Source: Gordonia amicalis NBRC 100051 = JCM 11271
Lineage (GTDB): Bacteria; Actinomycetota; Actinomycetes; Mycobacteriales; Mycobacteriaceae
Assembly (NCBI RefSeq): GCF_000332995.1
Contig: NZ_BANS01000024.1
Location: forward strand, 61,870-125,869
Direction of reading: 5' to 3'
Length of the DNA stretch: 64,000 bases
Within the stretch, counting starts at the first letter, position 1. Each line of letters starts with the position of its first letter. The notes below the pieces were generated by a model. It searched no databases. It had not been told where the DNA came from and worked only from the letters and a program-made list of their open reading frames with translations. Below are positions 33,618-42,752 of this stretch, in pieces. The position numbers and the translations under genes are program-made.

Positions 33618-36590
33618 TTGATATCCGTGTTGACTGCGTTGGCAGTGTGCGCACTGATAGCGCCCGCAGTCATCCACTGGATCGGCACCCGGGGCTTTTA
33701 CATCCTCGCACTCGCGCCGCTCGGCGCCCTGATCTGGGTGATCTCCCACTGGCCCGACCCGGAAGCCGACCGCGCCGTCGTGGAGACGGTGAGCTGGGTT
33801 CCGTCGCTGCAGATGGACATCGTCACCCGGTTCGACACCCTCGCGGCGATCTTGTCCGTGCTGATCCTCGGGGTTGGCGCCCTAGTGCTCTGCTACTGCG
33901 CCCATTACTTCGACGACGCCCGTCCCCGCGTTGCGCTGTTCGGCGGCGAGATGGTCGCCTTCGCCGGTGCCATGTTCGGTCTGGTCGTCTCCGACAACAT
34001 GCTCGTGCTCTATGTGTTCTGGGAACTCACGACCGTGCTGTCGTTCATGCTGGTCGGCTTCTACGGCGTCCGCGCGACTGCCCGCCGGTCGGCCACCCAG
34101 GCGCTGCTGGTCACCACCTTCGGCGGTCTGGCCATGCTCGTCGGCATCATCATGCTGGGCGAACGGTCCGGGACCTACCTGCTCTCGGAGATCATCGCGG
34201 CGCCGCCGACCGGAGTCTACGTCGACGTCGCGATCGTCCTGTTGCTCATCGGCGCGCTCAGCAAATCGGCCATCGTCCCGTTCCACTTCTGGCTCCCGGG
34301 CGCCATGGCCGCCCCCACCCCGGTCAGCGCGTACCTGCACGCCGCGGCGATGGTGAAGGCCGGCATCTACCTGATCGCGCGGCTGGCCCCGGCCTTCTCG
34401 GTCACCGCCAGCTGGCAGGTCGCCGTCGTCGGACTGGGCGCGTTCACGATGGTCCTCGGCAGCTGGCGGTCGCTGCGTGAACTCGACCTCAAGCTCATCC
34501 TGGCCTTCGGCACGGTGTCACAGCTCGGGTTCATGGCCGTGCTCGTCGGCATCGGCGACGCCAACGTGGCCATGGCCGGACTCGCCATGCTCGTCGCGCA
34601 CGCCATGTTCAAGGCCTCGCTGTTCATGGTCGTCGGCATCATCGACCACGCCACCGGTACCCGCGACATACGTAAACTCGCGCGGCTCGGTCATCGGCTA
34701 CCCGTGCTCGCCATCACCGCCGCGGTCGCCGGCGCCAGCATGGCCGGCATCCCCTTCACCTTCGGTTTCATCGGCAAGGAAACCGCCTTCGCGTCGGTCT
34801 GGGACACCGGCGCCCTCGCCCCCTGGCAGGCCCACACCGTCGACATAGTGCTGCTCGTCGGCTCGATCATCACCTGCGCGTACACGCTCCGTTTCCTGTG
34901 GGGAGCCTTCGGCCGCAAGGTGCGGCACACGCCCAGCCCGGCAGTGGCGAAGATGCACGCACCCTCATGGGCCTTCTACCTCTCCCCGGTCGTCCTCGCG
35001 GTCGCCGGAGTGGTGGCCGGACTCGTCAGCGGACCGATCGGCGATCTCTTCGAGCCCTACGCCGAGACCCTGAACAGCTACGGCCACGAGATCGAACACC
35101 TCGCCCTGTGGCATGGATTCGGCCTCCCGGTGATCTTCTCGATCATCGTCATCGTGGGCGGTGTGATCGCCTTCCTCGGCATCCGCCGAATCCGCGACCG
35201 CGTCTTCGGGTTCCGGCCCCTGCTCAACGCCGACCGCATCTACGACGCTGCGCTGCGCTCGGCCGACACCATCTCGCTGCTGCTGACCCGCAACACCCAG
35301 CGCGGTTCACTGCCCATCACCCAGGGCGTCATCCTGTGCACGGCGATCCTGCTGCCGACGATCGTCCTGTTCCTCGGCGCGCGCGACCGGCTGCAGGTCG
35401 ACTACAGCGCCACCGCGGTCCAGGTCGTCATCGGCGGAATCATGATCGCCTCGGCGCTCGCCGCGGTCGTCCTGCGCAATCGTCTCGCCGCGACACTGTT
35501 GGTCGGCATCACCGGCTACGGCTGCGGCATGCTGTTCGCGCTCTACGGCGCCCCCGACCTCGCACTCACCCAGTTCCTGGTGGAGACCCTGACGCTGGTC
35601 ATCTTCGTGCTCGTGCTGCGCAAGCTGCCCGCCGAGCCGGAGAAGCGGCATGCCACGGGCTTCAAGCCCCTCCGCGCGCTGATCGGTCTCGCATTCGGCG
35701 CCATGCTCGTGGTGATCGGTCTGTACGCGGCCTCCGCGCGCTCGACCGAGCCCCTGCACGTCGACCTCCCCGAAGCCGCCTACGAGTACGGGCACGGCGC
35801 GAACGCGGTGAACGTGCTCCTGGTCGACATCCGCGCCTGGGACACGATCGGCGAGGTGTCGGTGCTGATCGTCGCGGCGACCGGCGTCGCCTCGATGGTG
35901 TTCCGCAACCGACGCTTCGGCGCGGCACCACGCGTCGCCGACGCCATCCGGCTGCAGGCGGGCATCAGTGGCGACGATTCGGACGACGACGATCCGATCC
36001 CACCCGACCGCACGACGTGGCTGCTCGGGTCGGGTCTGCGCGACCCGCGGCACCGTTCGATGGTGCTGGAGGCGACGACACGTCTGCTGTTCCCGACGAT
36101 GGTGGTGCTCTCGGTCTACTTCTTCTACGCCGGCCACAACTCGCCGGGCGGTGGGTTCGCCGGCGGACTCACGGCGGGACTCGCACTCGTCCTGCGGTAC
36201 CTCGCCGGCGGACGCTACGAGCTCGGTGAGGCCCTGCCGATCGAACCGGGCCGCATCCTGGGCGCGGGTCTGGCGATCTCCGCCACCACCGCGATCACCT
36301 CGATGTTCCTCGGGGCCCCGGCGCTCTCGTCGGCCGTCTTCGAGATCACCGTCCCCGTCCTCGGCGACATCAAACTGGTCACCGCGCTGTTCTTCGACCT
36401 CGGCATCTACCTCATCGTGATCGGCCTCGTGCTCGACGTGCTGCGCAGTCTCGGTGCGCGTCTCGACGTCGAGACGACGGTGGCCCGCACCACGGTCCGG
36501 TCCCGGACCTCGTCGGAGACGGTCCCGGCCGAATCGGACGAACCGACAGCCGAGAACGTACCGACCGGGAAGGGGCAGGTGGCGCGATGA
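33618..36590 (+). CDS. mrpA: Na+/H+ antiporter subunit A fused to subunit B domain (MrpAB)
   Basis: A 990-residue membrane protein, the largest part of the Mrp-type Na+(Li+,K+)/H+ antiporter. The first two-thirds are a NuoL-like proton channel (F-W-E-L-T-T-V-L-S-F at about residue 134; K-S-A-I-V-P-F-H-F-W-L-P at about 217). The C-terminal part from about residue 813 (T-R-L-L-F-P-T-M-V-V; G-G-G-F-A-G-G-L) is an MnhB domain, so no separate mrpB follows. The TTG start at 33618 has GGAG 8 bp upstream; no ATG fits the first helix. It begins a six-gene operon joined by 4-bp overlaps, with a short gap only before mrpG. Confidence 0.92.
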   Translation: MISVLTALAVCALIAPAVIHWIGTRGFYILALAPLGALIWVISHWPDPEADRAVVETVSWVPSLQMDIVTRFDTLAAILSVLILGVGALVLCYCAHYFDDARPRVALFGGEMVAFAGAMFGLVVSDNMLVLYVFWELTTVLSFMLVGFYGVRATARRSATQALLVTTFGGLAMLVGIIMLGERSGTYLLSEIIAAPPTGVYVDVAIVLLLIGALSKSAIVPFHFWLPGAMAAPTPVSAYLHAAAMVKAGIYLIARLAPAFSVTASWQVAVVGLGAFTMVLGSWRSLRELDLKLILAFGTVSQLGFMAVLVGIGDANVAMAGLAMLVAHAMFKASLFMVVGIIDHATGTRDIRKLARLGHRLPVLAITAAVAGASMAGIPFTFGFIGKETAFASVWDTGALAPWQAHTVDIVLLVGSIITCAYTLRFLWGAFGRKVRHTPSPAVAKMHAPSWAFYLSPVVLAVAGVVAGLVSGPIGDLFEPYAETLNSYGHEIEHLALWHGFGLPVIFSIIVIVGGVIAFLGIRRIRDRVFGFRPLLNADRIYDAALRSADTISLLLTRNTQRGSLPITQGVILCTAILLPTIVLFLGARDRLQVDYSATAVQVVIGGIMIASALAAVVLRNRLAATLLVGITGYGCGMLFALYGAPDLALTQFLVETLTLVIFVLVLRKLPAEPEKRHATGFKPLRALIGLAFGAMLVVIGLYAASARSTEPLHVDLPEAAYEYGHGANAVNVLLVDIRAWDTIGEVSVLIVAATGVASMVFRNRRFGAAPRVADAIRLQAGISGDDSDDDDPIPPDRTTWLLGSGLRDPRHRSMVLEATTRLLFPTMVVLSVYFFYAGHNSPGGGFAGGLTAGLALVLRYLAGGRYELGEALPIEPGRILGAGLAISATTAITSMFLGAPALSSAVFEITVPVLGDIKLVTALFFDLGIYLIVIGLVLDVLRSLGARLDVETTVARTTVRSRTSSETVPAESDEPTAENVPTGKGQVAR

Positions 36591-37276
36591 GCACCAACCT
36601 CCCGCTCCTGCTGGTCGTCGGATTCATGGCCGCCTGCGGTGTGTACCTGCTGATGGAACGCAGCCTGGTCCGGATGCTGTTCGGCCTGCTCCTGTGCGGC
36701 AACGCGCTGAACCTGATGATCATCGTGGTGTCCGGCGGGATGGGCAATCCGCCGATCCTGGGCCGGTCGTCGGAGAACCGTGCAACCGACGCCGACCCGC
36801 TCGCACAGGGGATGGTCCTGACCGCGATCGTCATCACCATGGGTGTGGCGGCGTTCGTGCTCGCGCTCGTGTACCGGCTGTTCGTGATCAACCGAGACGA
36901 CGACGACGTCGAGGACGACGTCGAGGACGTCAAGATCAAGACCGGCACGCTCGACACCGCCCCCGACCGCGACCGCAGCGACGACCCGGTCACCTTGTCC
37001 GACACCGTGACCGGCGACTACTTCGACGACGCGGGCAACCCGCTCACCCCCGAGGAGGTCGCCGAGCGGCACTCCGCCCTGCATGAGACCGACATCATGC
37101 CGACCGACTCGGACGTCATCGACGAGATCGGTTCCGACGACACCGAGGACGACCCGGACGTCGTGGGCGACAAGGTGCCCGACGACGACTCGGGCGAGCC
37201 GAATGTCATCGGCAGCTCCGGTGAGAAGATCGCCGCCGACGACGCAGCACACAGCTCCGAAGGGGGTGACCGATGA
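36587..37276 (+). CDS. mrpC: Na+/H+ antiporter subunit C with acidic tail (MrpC)
   Basis: A 229-residue NuoK-like subunit with three membrane helices in the first 105 residues (L-M-E-R-S-L-V-R-M-L-F-G-L at about 22-34; G-N-A-L-N-L-M at about 39). Typical MrpC proteins are 110-125 residues; this one has an extra cytosolic tail of about 120 residues, very rich in Asp and Glu (starting D-D-D-D-V-E-D-D-V-E-D). The tail could buffer cations or dock a partner, which is speculation. ATGA overlaps join it to mrpA and mrpD. Confidence 0.9.
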   Translation: MSTNLPLLLVVGFMAACGVYLLMERSLVRMLFGLLLCGNALNLMIIVVSGGMGNPPILGRSSENRATDADPLAQGMVLTAIVITMGVAAFVLALVYRLFVINRDDDDVEDDVEDVKIKTGTLDTAPDRDRSDDPVTLSDTVTGDYFDDAGNPLTPEEVAERHSALHETDIMPTDSDVIDEIGSDDTEDDPDVVGDKVPDDDSGEPNVIGSSGEKIAADDAAHSSEGGDR

Positions 37277-38886
37277 CTCCGCAGCCGTCCTGGATTCCCG
37301 TCCTGATCGCCCTGCCGACGCTGGTGCCCCTGGGCGCCGCCGCGCTGTCGCTGCTGCTGGGCCGGAGCCCCCGGTTCCAGCGCGTGGTCGCCATCGTGGC
37401 GATCTCGGTGGCGTTCATCACGTCGTGTCTGCTGCTCTACCTGACCGACCGGCACGGCACCTTCGCCGTCGCGATCGGCGGTTGGGGCGACAAGGGTTAC
37501 CCCAACGGTCCTCTCGGGATCACGCTGGTCGTCGATCAACTGGCCGCCCTGATGCTCGTCGTCTCGACGATCGTGCTGCTCTGCGTCGTCGTGTACGCGA
37601 TCGGTCAGGGCATCCGGGACGGCACGGCGCAACAGCCGACGTCGATCTTCCTGCCGACCTATCTCATCCTCACCGCGGGTGTCTGCAACGCCTTCCTCGC
37701 CGGCGACCTGTTCAACCTGTACGTGTCCTTCGAGGTGCTCCTCACCGCGAGTTTCGTGCTGCTGACGCTCGGTGCCAGTGAGGAGCGCGTGCGAGCCGGC
37801 GCGTCGTACGTGATGGTGTCGATGGTGTCGTCGCTGATCTTCCTGGCCGGCATCGCCTTCGCGTACGCCACGACCGGCACGCTGAACCTCGCGGAGATGG
37901 CCGTCCGTCTCGACGACGTCTCCAGCGGTACCCGCAACGCCCTCTACGCCGTGCTGCTGGTCGCCTTCGGCATCAAGGCCGCGGTGTTCCCGTTGTCGAC
38001 CTGGTTGCCCGACTCCTACCCCACCGCCCCCGCACCGGTCACCGCGGTGTTCGCCGGTCTGCTCACGAAGGTCGGTGTCTACGCGATCGTCCGCGCCCAC
38101 ACACTGCTGTTCCCCGGCGGGTCGATGGACACGGTGCTGATGGTCGCGGGTCTGCTTTCGATGTTCGTGGGCATCTTCGGCGCGATCGCACAGTCCGACA
38201 TCAAACGTCTGCTGTCGTTCACCCTCGTCAGCCACATCGGCTACATGGTCTTCGGTGTCGCGCTGTCGTCGGAACTCGGCATGTCGGCCGCGATCTACTA
38301 CGTCGCCCACCACATCCTCGTCCAGACCACGTTGTTCCTGGTGGTGGGACTGATCGAACGTCAAGCGGGTTCGGCGTCGTTGCGGCGTCTCGGTGGCCTG
38401 ATCGCCAGCCCGATCCTCGCCGTCCTGTTCCTGGTCCCGGCCCTCAATCTGGGCGGCATCCCACCGTTCTCCGGGTTCATCGGCAAGGTCGCCCTTCTCC
38501 AGGCCGGCGTTCAGAACGGCTCGGTGCTGGCCTGGATTCTGGTGACCGGTTCGGTCGTGACCAGCCTGCTCACGCTGTATGTGATGGCCCGCATCTGGAC
38601 CAAGGGTTTCTGGCGGCCTCGTGCCGACGCCCCCGAGGGCGAGCTGGCCGACCAGGGACCGTCCGCACTCATCGACGAACGCGACGAGGGCGCCTTCTCC
38701 GACCGTGAGGACGTCGGCCGCATGCCGGCGATGATGGTGCTCCCCACGTTCGCGATGGTCGTCGCCGGTCTGGTGCTCACGCTGTGGGCAGGCCCGATCT
38801 TCGACTTCACCGACAGTGCCGCGACCGACGTCGTCCACCGCGGCGTGTACGTCGAGGCCGTACTGGGCGGAGGTGAAACACGGTGA
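37273..38886 (+). CDS. mrpD: Na+/H+ antiporter subunit D (MrpD)
   Basis: A 537-residue NuoM/N-like antiporter subunit with about 14 membrane helices. Conserved charged positions appear in F-E-V-L-L-T-A-S-F-V-L (about residues 152-162, Glu) and K-A-A-V-F-P-L-S-T-W-L-P (about 235-246, Lys). Together with MrpA it forms the proton-translocating half of the complex. A charged loop near residues 455-480 (A-D-A-P-E-G-E-L-A-D) precedes the last helix. It is coupled to both neighbours by 4-bp overlaps. Confidence 0.92.
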   Translation: MTPQPSWIPVLIALPTLVPLGAAALSLLLGRSPRFQRVVAIVAISVAFITSCLLLYLTDRHGTFAVAIGGWGDKGYPNGPLGITLVVDQLAALMLVVSTIVLLCVVVYAIGQGIRDGTAQQPTSIFLPTYLILTAGVCNAFLAGDLFNLYVSFEVLLTASFVLLTLGASEERVRAGASYVMVSMVSSLIFLAGIAFAYATTGTLNLAEMAVRLDDVSSGTRNALYAVLLVAFGIKAAVFPLSTWLPDSYPTAPAPVTAVFAGLLTKVGVYAIVRAHTLLFPGGSMDTVLMVAGLLSMFVGIFGAIAQSDIKRLLSFTLVSHIGYMVFGVALSSELGMSAAIYYVAHHILVQTTLFLVVGLIERQAGSASLRRLGGLIASPILAVLFLVPALNLGGIPPFSGFIGKVALLQAGVQNGSVLAWILVTGSVVTSLLTLYVMARIWTKGFWRPRADAPEGELADQGPSALIDERDEGAFSDREDVGRMPAMMVLPTFAMVVAGLVLTLWAGPIFDFTDSAATDVVHRGVYVEAVLGGGETR

Positions 38887-39716
38887 CCACCGGAGAACCG
38901 CACACCGGCAAGCACACGGGGCCGCCGAAGCGGCGCGCGCCCGTGGTCTCCACCAAGGGGCCCGTGCTATCGCTGGTGATCAACACCTGGCGGGTGTCGC
39001 TGCTGTTCGTCTTCTGGCACTTCGTCAGTGCCCTGGTGTGGCTGCGCAATCACACGAGCCTGCCCAAGTGGCTCGGCGGCGACGGCCGCGAGGTCGGGGT
39101 CCGGCTGTGGACCATCGCCTGGCTGACCTTCGTGTGGGTCTTGTTGTGGGGCACCGTCTCCTGGGCGAACGTCATCGGCGGTGTCGTCCTGGCGATCGCG
39201 GTGCTCACCGTGCTGCCGCTGCCCCGCGTGCCCGTCGAGGGCCGTATCCATCCGTTGTCGGTGGCGCGGCTCCTCGTCCGGATGATCGTCGACTTCTTCG
39301 TCTCGAGTGTGCAGATCGGCTGGATGGCCCTGCGTCCCGGCCGTCCGCCGCTCGGCGCGGTCGTGCGAGTCCGGGTGGCGATCAAGTCGGACATGGTTCT
39401 CACGCTCGCCGTCGACTACCTGAACCTCGTGCCGGGCACGATGGTACTCGAGATCGATCACCGGCGGCGCATGCTGTACGTCCATGTCTTCGACGTCCGC
39501 TCGGAGAAGAAGGTGCGCGCCTTCTACGACCAGGTGGCGTATGTCGAGCGCATGTTCATCAAGGCCTTCGAGCGCGACAGCGAATGGCATCCCAGCCCGT
39601 ACCACGGCATCGACGAGGACTTCCATCACGTGCGGCCCATCGAGCCGGTCGACGGCGCCCGACCGGCCGAAGAACCTGACCGGACCACGGGCCGGTCGGA
39701 TCGAGGGGGGTCATGA
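38883..39716 (+). CDS. mrpE: Na+/H+ antiporter subunit E (MrpE)
   Basis: A 277-residue MnhE-family protein. A basic N-terminus of about 35 residues precedes the membrane helices. The family signature V-A-I-K-S-D-M-V-L-T-L-A is followed by L-N-L-V-P-G-T-M-V-L-E-I-D (about residues 165-195) and V-H-V-F-D-V. A charged C-terminal tail makes it longer than the usual 160-190 residues. The GTG start lies in a GTGA overlap with mrpD. It is required for complex assembly in studied systems. Confidence 0.9.
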   Translation: MTTGEPHTGKHTGPPKRRAPVVSTKGPVLSLVINTWRVSLLFVFWHFVSALVWLRNHTSLPKWLGGDGREVGVRLWTIAWLTFVWVLLWGTVSWANVIGGVVLAIAVLTVLPLPRVPVEGRIHPLSVARLLVRMIVDFFVSSVQIGWMALRPGRPPLGAVVRVRVAIKSDMVLTLAVDYLNLVPGTMVLEIDHRRRMLYVHVFDVRSEKKVRAFYDQVAYVERMFIKAFERDSEWHPSPYHGIDEDFHHVRPIEPVDGARPAEEPDRTTGRSDRGGS

Positions 39717-39976
39717 GCGTGGTGTGGACGATCGTGGCGGCGATGCTGTTGCTCGCCGCGGTCCTGACGACGGTCGCGATCCTGCGGGGTCCGACCACAC
39801 TCGACCGCCTGGTCGCGCTCGACGTACTGATCGCCCTGTGCATGTGTGGCCTCGGCGTGTGGGCGGCCTACAGCCGGGACTCGACCGTCGTGCCGGCCAT
39901 CGTCGCGCTGTCGTTGGTCAGCTTCGTGGGATCGGTGTCGATCGCACGCTTCCGTGTGCGGGATGACCAGACATGA
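39713..39976 (+). CDS. mrpF: Na+/H+ antiporter subunit F (MrpF)
   Basis: An 87-residue protein with three membrane helices and the family signature R-G-P-T-T-L-D-R-L-V-A-L-D-V-L (about residues 25-39), including the conserved Asp residues. Length and pattern match MrpF/MnhF. It overlaps mrpE by 4 bp. Confidence 0.92.
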   Translation: MSVVWTIVAAMLLLAAVLTTVAILRGPTTLDRLVALDVLIALCMCGLGVWAAYSRDSTVVPAIVALSLVSFVGSVSIARFRVRDDQT

Positions 39977-39986
39977 CGGTGAAGAA

Positions 39987-40319
39987 ATGATTGTGGACAT
40001 CGTCAGCGCGACGCTGATTCTCGTCGGCTGCCTCCTTGCGGTCACCGCGGCCATCGGCCTGGTCCGGTTCCCGGACACGCTGAGCCGAATGCATGCGGCC
40101 ACCAAACCGCAGACCTTCGGCCTGCTGCTGGTCCTGATCGGCGCCGTCGTGCGACTCGGCGACAGTGTCGACAGTGGAATGCTCATCCTGGCCGGACTCT
40201 TCGCGCTGATCACCGCACCCGTGGTCGCACACCGGATCGGACGCCTGGCGTATCAGGAGCAGCGTGCCCGCGACGGCCTCATGGAGGAGCGGGACATGGA
40301 GGCACCCGACCGGGATTAG
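39987..40319 (+). CDS. mrpG: Na+/H+ antiporter subunit G (MrpG)
   Basis: A 110-residue protein with three membrane helices and the MnhG signature G-L-V-R-F-P-D-T-L-S-R-M-H-A-A-T-K (about residues 25-41). I chose the ATG at 39987 because GGTGAAG lies just before it and the first helix follows at once; an in-frame ATG at 39963 would overlap mrpF by 14 bp. It is the last gene of the mrp operon. The convergent repeat array follows directly. Confidence 0.9.
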   Translation: MIVDIVSATLILVGCLLAVTAAIGLVRFPDTLSRMHAATKPQTFGLLLVLIGAVVRLGDSVDSGMLILAGLFALITAPVVAHRIGRLAYQEQRARDGLMEERDMEAPDRD

Positions 40320-40320
40320 C

Positions 40321-40757
40321 TCCCGCTCCCTGAGTAGGCAACCCCACTGCCGGTTGAGCCGACACACAACCCCACCGCCGGTTGAGCCGACACCGAGCGC
40401 AGCGAGGCGTCGCGTCGAAACCCCGTTGAGCCGACACACAACCCCACCGCCGGTTGAGCCGACACACGACCCCACTGCCGGTTGAGCCGACACCGAGCGC
40501 AGCGAGGCGTCGCGTCGAAACCCGGCCGCCACCACACCCACCGACCGGTTGAACCAACAAGGCACGAGGTTTCGACGCGGTGGCTCGCTTCGCTCGCTAC
40601 CGGCTCAACCAGCAAGGCACGAGGTTTCGACGCGGTGGCTCGCTCCGCTCGCTACCGGCTCAACCAGCATGGCTAGGCTTCGACGCGGTGGCTCGCTCCG
40701 CTCGCTACCGGCTCAACCAACAAGGCGCGGTTTCGACGCGGTGGCTCAACCGGCAGG
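40321..40757. repeat. Inverted array of extragenic repeats between convergent genes
   Basis: The left half (40343-40530) has several copies of CGGTTGAGCCGACAC, spaced by ACAACCCCACCGC-like segments and by two copies of GAGCGCAGCGAGGCGTCGCG. The right half holds three near-identical 53-55-bp units (40561-40615, 40616-40670, 40671-40723) plus a shortened fourth (40724-40757), each GGTTTCGACGCGGTGGCTCG ... CCGGCTCAACC. The right units are the reverse complement, with changes, of the left ones, so the whole forms a large imperfect inverted repeat between mrpG and the ybdK-like gene. It could end transcription from both sides. No gene is credible inside. Confidence 0.85.
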
Positions 40758-40781
40758 CCCTGAGCGCCGGTTGACGTACGG

Positions 40782-41903
40782 TCAGTCCAGCTCGGCGACC
40801 ACCGACGCGACGACGTCGCGCATCGAGTGGGTGTCGAGGTAGACCGCGCGCTGGCGCTGATAGCTGGCGCCCTTGTCGATGATGGTCCCGATGCCGGCGA
40901 GTTCGTCGACGCAGCCGAGGTCGCGCGCGATCGGCTGCAGGCGTTCGAGCAGCTCGTGGAGATCGTCGGTGACGAGTTTCTCGGTGCAGTCCGCGTCGAG
41001 GATGACGATGGCCTCGAGTCCGTAACGCGCTGCCCGCCACTTGTTCTCCTGAACCAGCCAGGGCGCCATCGTCGGCAGCGTCTCGCCCGCGGAGAACCGG
41101 CGGTCGAGATCGACGACGAGGCAGTGGATCAGCGCGACGATCGCCGAGAGCTCACCGAGGTTGGTCATGCCGTCGCAGACGCGCACCTCGATGGTGCCGA
41201 GATGGGGCGACGGGCGGATGTCCCAGCGGATCTCGTTGAGGTGGTCGATGATCCCGGTCGTCTTCTGATCGGCGACGAAGTCCTCGAACTGCTCCCAGGT
41301 CTCGAACTGGAACGGCAACCCCGCGGTCGGGAGCTGCTGGAACATCATCGCCCGGTTGCTGGCGTAACCGGTGTCCTGGCCGGCCCACATCGGCGACGAC
41401 GAGGACAGCGCCAGCAGATGCGGATAGTAGTTCAGCAGGGCGTCGAGGATCGGGAGCACCTTGTCGCGGTGGCTGATCCCGACGTGGACATGGACGCCCC
41501 AGATGAGCATCTGCCGACCCCACCACTGGGTGCGCTCGATGAGCTCGGCGTACCGGTGTCCCTCGGTCAGCAGTTGGGTCGAGTACTCGGCGAAGGGATG
41601 GGTGCCCGCGCCGTACAGGTCGACGCCGAGCTCCTCGGTCAGCACGCGCACCACACCGAGCGTGTCGGTGAGGTCCGCGATCGCCTCGCCGGTGGTGCGG
41701 CAGATGCCGGTCACCAGCTCGACGGTGTTGCGGAGCAACTCCTTGTGGATCTTCCCCAGACGTTCGGGGTGATGCTCCTCGACCGCGGCGAACAGTGCCG
41801 CCGCCGAGTTCGACAGATCGCCGGTGACCTTGTCGGTCAGCGCGAATTCCCACTCGACCCCCAGGGTGGGGGTCGGCGACCCGTCGAACTCGATCGGTGT
41901 CAC
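40782..41903 (-). CDS. YbdK-type carboxylate-amine ligase (GCS2 family)
   Basis: A 373-residue ATP-dependent ligase of glutamate-cysteine ligase family 2. The N-terminal L-G-V-E-W-E-F-A-L (about residues 14-22) holds the metal-binding Glu pair; G-V-H-V-H-V-G-I (about 136-143) and I-E-V-R-V-C-D (about 239-245) complete the active site. It corresponds to Rv0433 in the syntenic block. YbdK shows weak gamma-glutamylcysteine ligase activity, but these bacteria make mycothiol, so the real role is open. The sodC gene lies 33 bp upstream in the same direction. Confidence 0.87.
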   Translation of the reverse strand: MTPIEFDGSPTPTLGVEWEFALTDKVTGDLSNSAAALFAAVEEHHPERLGKIHKELLRNTVELVTGICRTTGEAIADLTDTLGVVRVLTEELGVDLYGAGTHPFAEYSTQLLTEGHRYAELIERTQWWGRQMLIWGVHVHVGISHRDKVLPILDALLNYYPHLLALSSSSPMWAGQDTGYASNRAMMFQQLPTAGLPFQFETWEQFEDFVADQKTTGIIDHLNEIRWDIRPSPHLGTIEVRVCDGMTNLGELSAIVALIHCLVVDLDRRFSAGETLPTMAPWLVQENKWRAARYGLEAIVILDADCTEKLVTDDLHELLERLQPIARDLGCVDELAGIGTIIDKGASYQRQRAVYLDTHSMRDVVASVVAELD

Positions 41904-41936
41904 GGACGGCCGCGATCGATGCCGGATCGCGGGTGC

Positions 41937-42617
41937 CTAGCTCTGCTCTTCGATGACACCGCAGGCGATGCGGGACCCGGCGTCACCGGTCTTCAGGGTG
42001 TCTTCCTTCGGCCCGCCGGGGTACTTGTCGGCCGGGATGTTGCCGAAGTTGTCCGGCTTCTCGTGGATCATGATGGCCTTGCCGAAGATCTGGTCCAGCT
42101 TCACCGCGTCCGTCGTGGTGACGGTACGGCCCGTGTGGTCCTCGAGGATGTTGATCGAGACCAGGTCACCGCTCGAGGGGTGGCTGGTGTTCCCGTCGAC
42201 CTGCAGGTGGCCGCCGGCCGAGGTGAAGGCCTGCGCCCCACCGGAACCGGCGTCGCACACACCGTTCTCGTGGATATGCATGCCGTGGAAGCCCGCCGGC
42301 AGATCGCCGTCGGTGACGCGCACGCTGACGGTGACCGGACCATCGCTCTCGGACTCGGCCGAGAAGGTGGCCTCGCCGACGACCTTGCCGGACGTGTCCT
42401 TGATCTCGGCGACGGCGGTCTGGCCGGTGGGCTCGCCGTCGACGTCGTCCGCAGCACCCGGAGGCAGCGGCTTGTCGGTGACCACGGGCGGCGTCGTGCC
42501 GGGGACATCCGTGGGATTCTGGTCGGGGCTGCAACCGGCCAGGGCAACCCCGATCAGTCCCGCGGAAGCCAACGCGGCGAGGGCGCGCGACGCGGCGAGT
42601 TTCGAACGTCCGGACAT
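41937..42617 (-). CDS. sodC: Superoxide dismutase [Cu], lipoprotein (SodC)
   Basis: A 226-residue exported Cu/Zn-type SOD. The signal peptide ends in the lipobox A-L-A-G-C (Cys about 29), so it is membrane-anchored on the outside. Copper ligands lie in F-H-G-M-H-I-H-E-N-G (about 110-119), G-G-H-L-Q (about 136) and I-M-I-H-E-K (about 180). The zinc loop S-H-P-S-S-G-D-L matches M. tuberculosis SodC, which lacks zinc ligands and binds copper only; I expect the same here. The disulfide Cys pair is in N-G-V-C-D and R-I-A-C-G. It detoxifies superoxide outside the membrane. Rv0432 is the syntenic counterpart. Confidence 0.93.
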   Translation of the reverse strand: MSGRSKLAASRALAALASAGLIGVALAGCSPDQNPTDVPGTTPPVVTDKPLPPGAADDVDGEPTGQTAVAEIKDTSGKVVGEATFSAESESDGPVTVSVRVTDGDLPAGFHGMHIHENGVCDAGSGGAQAFTSAGGHLQVDGNTSHPSSGDLVSINILEDHTGRTVTTTDAVKLDQIFGKAIMIHEKPDNFGNIPADKYPGGPKEDTLKTGDAGSRIACGVIEEQS

Positions 42618-42752
42618 GTCACTCCTTGATCACTGTCACCGGGATTGCGCCCGGCTGGGGCGGTTCACTGGGCGTCGGCCCAACGGTGCGCGACGACTAC
42701 AGGCGCGCTGTTGAATTTTCTGAATGCTTCGACGATAGTCCGGCGGCGTACG

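Noticed and set aside
37018..38838. Very long minus-strand open frame opposite mrpC/mrpD
   Set aside because: Translation is His/Asp/Arg/Gln-rich without any domain and is antisense to clear Mrp genes; a common artefact of high-GC third-position bias. Many similar frames were dropped for the same reason.
40482..40842. Short frames with repeated peptide units inside the repeat array
   Set aside because: The peptide repeats simply mirror the DNA repeats; no start signal or non-repeat content.
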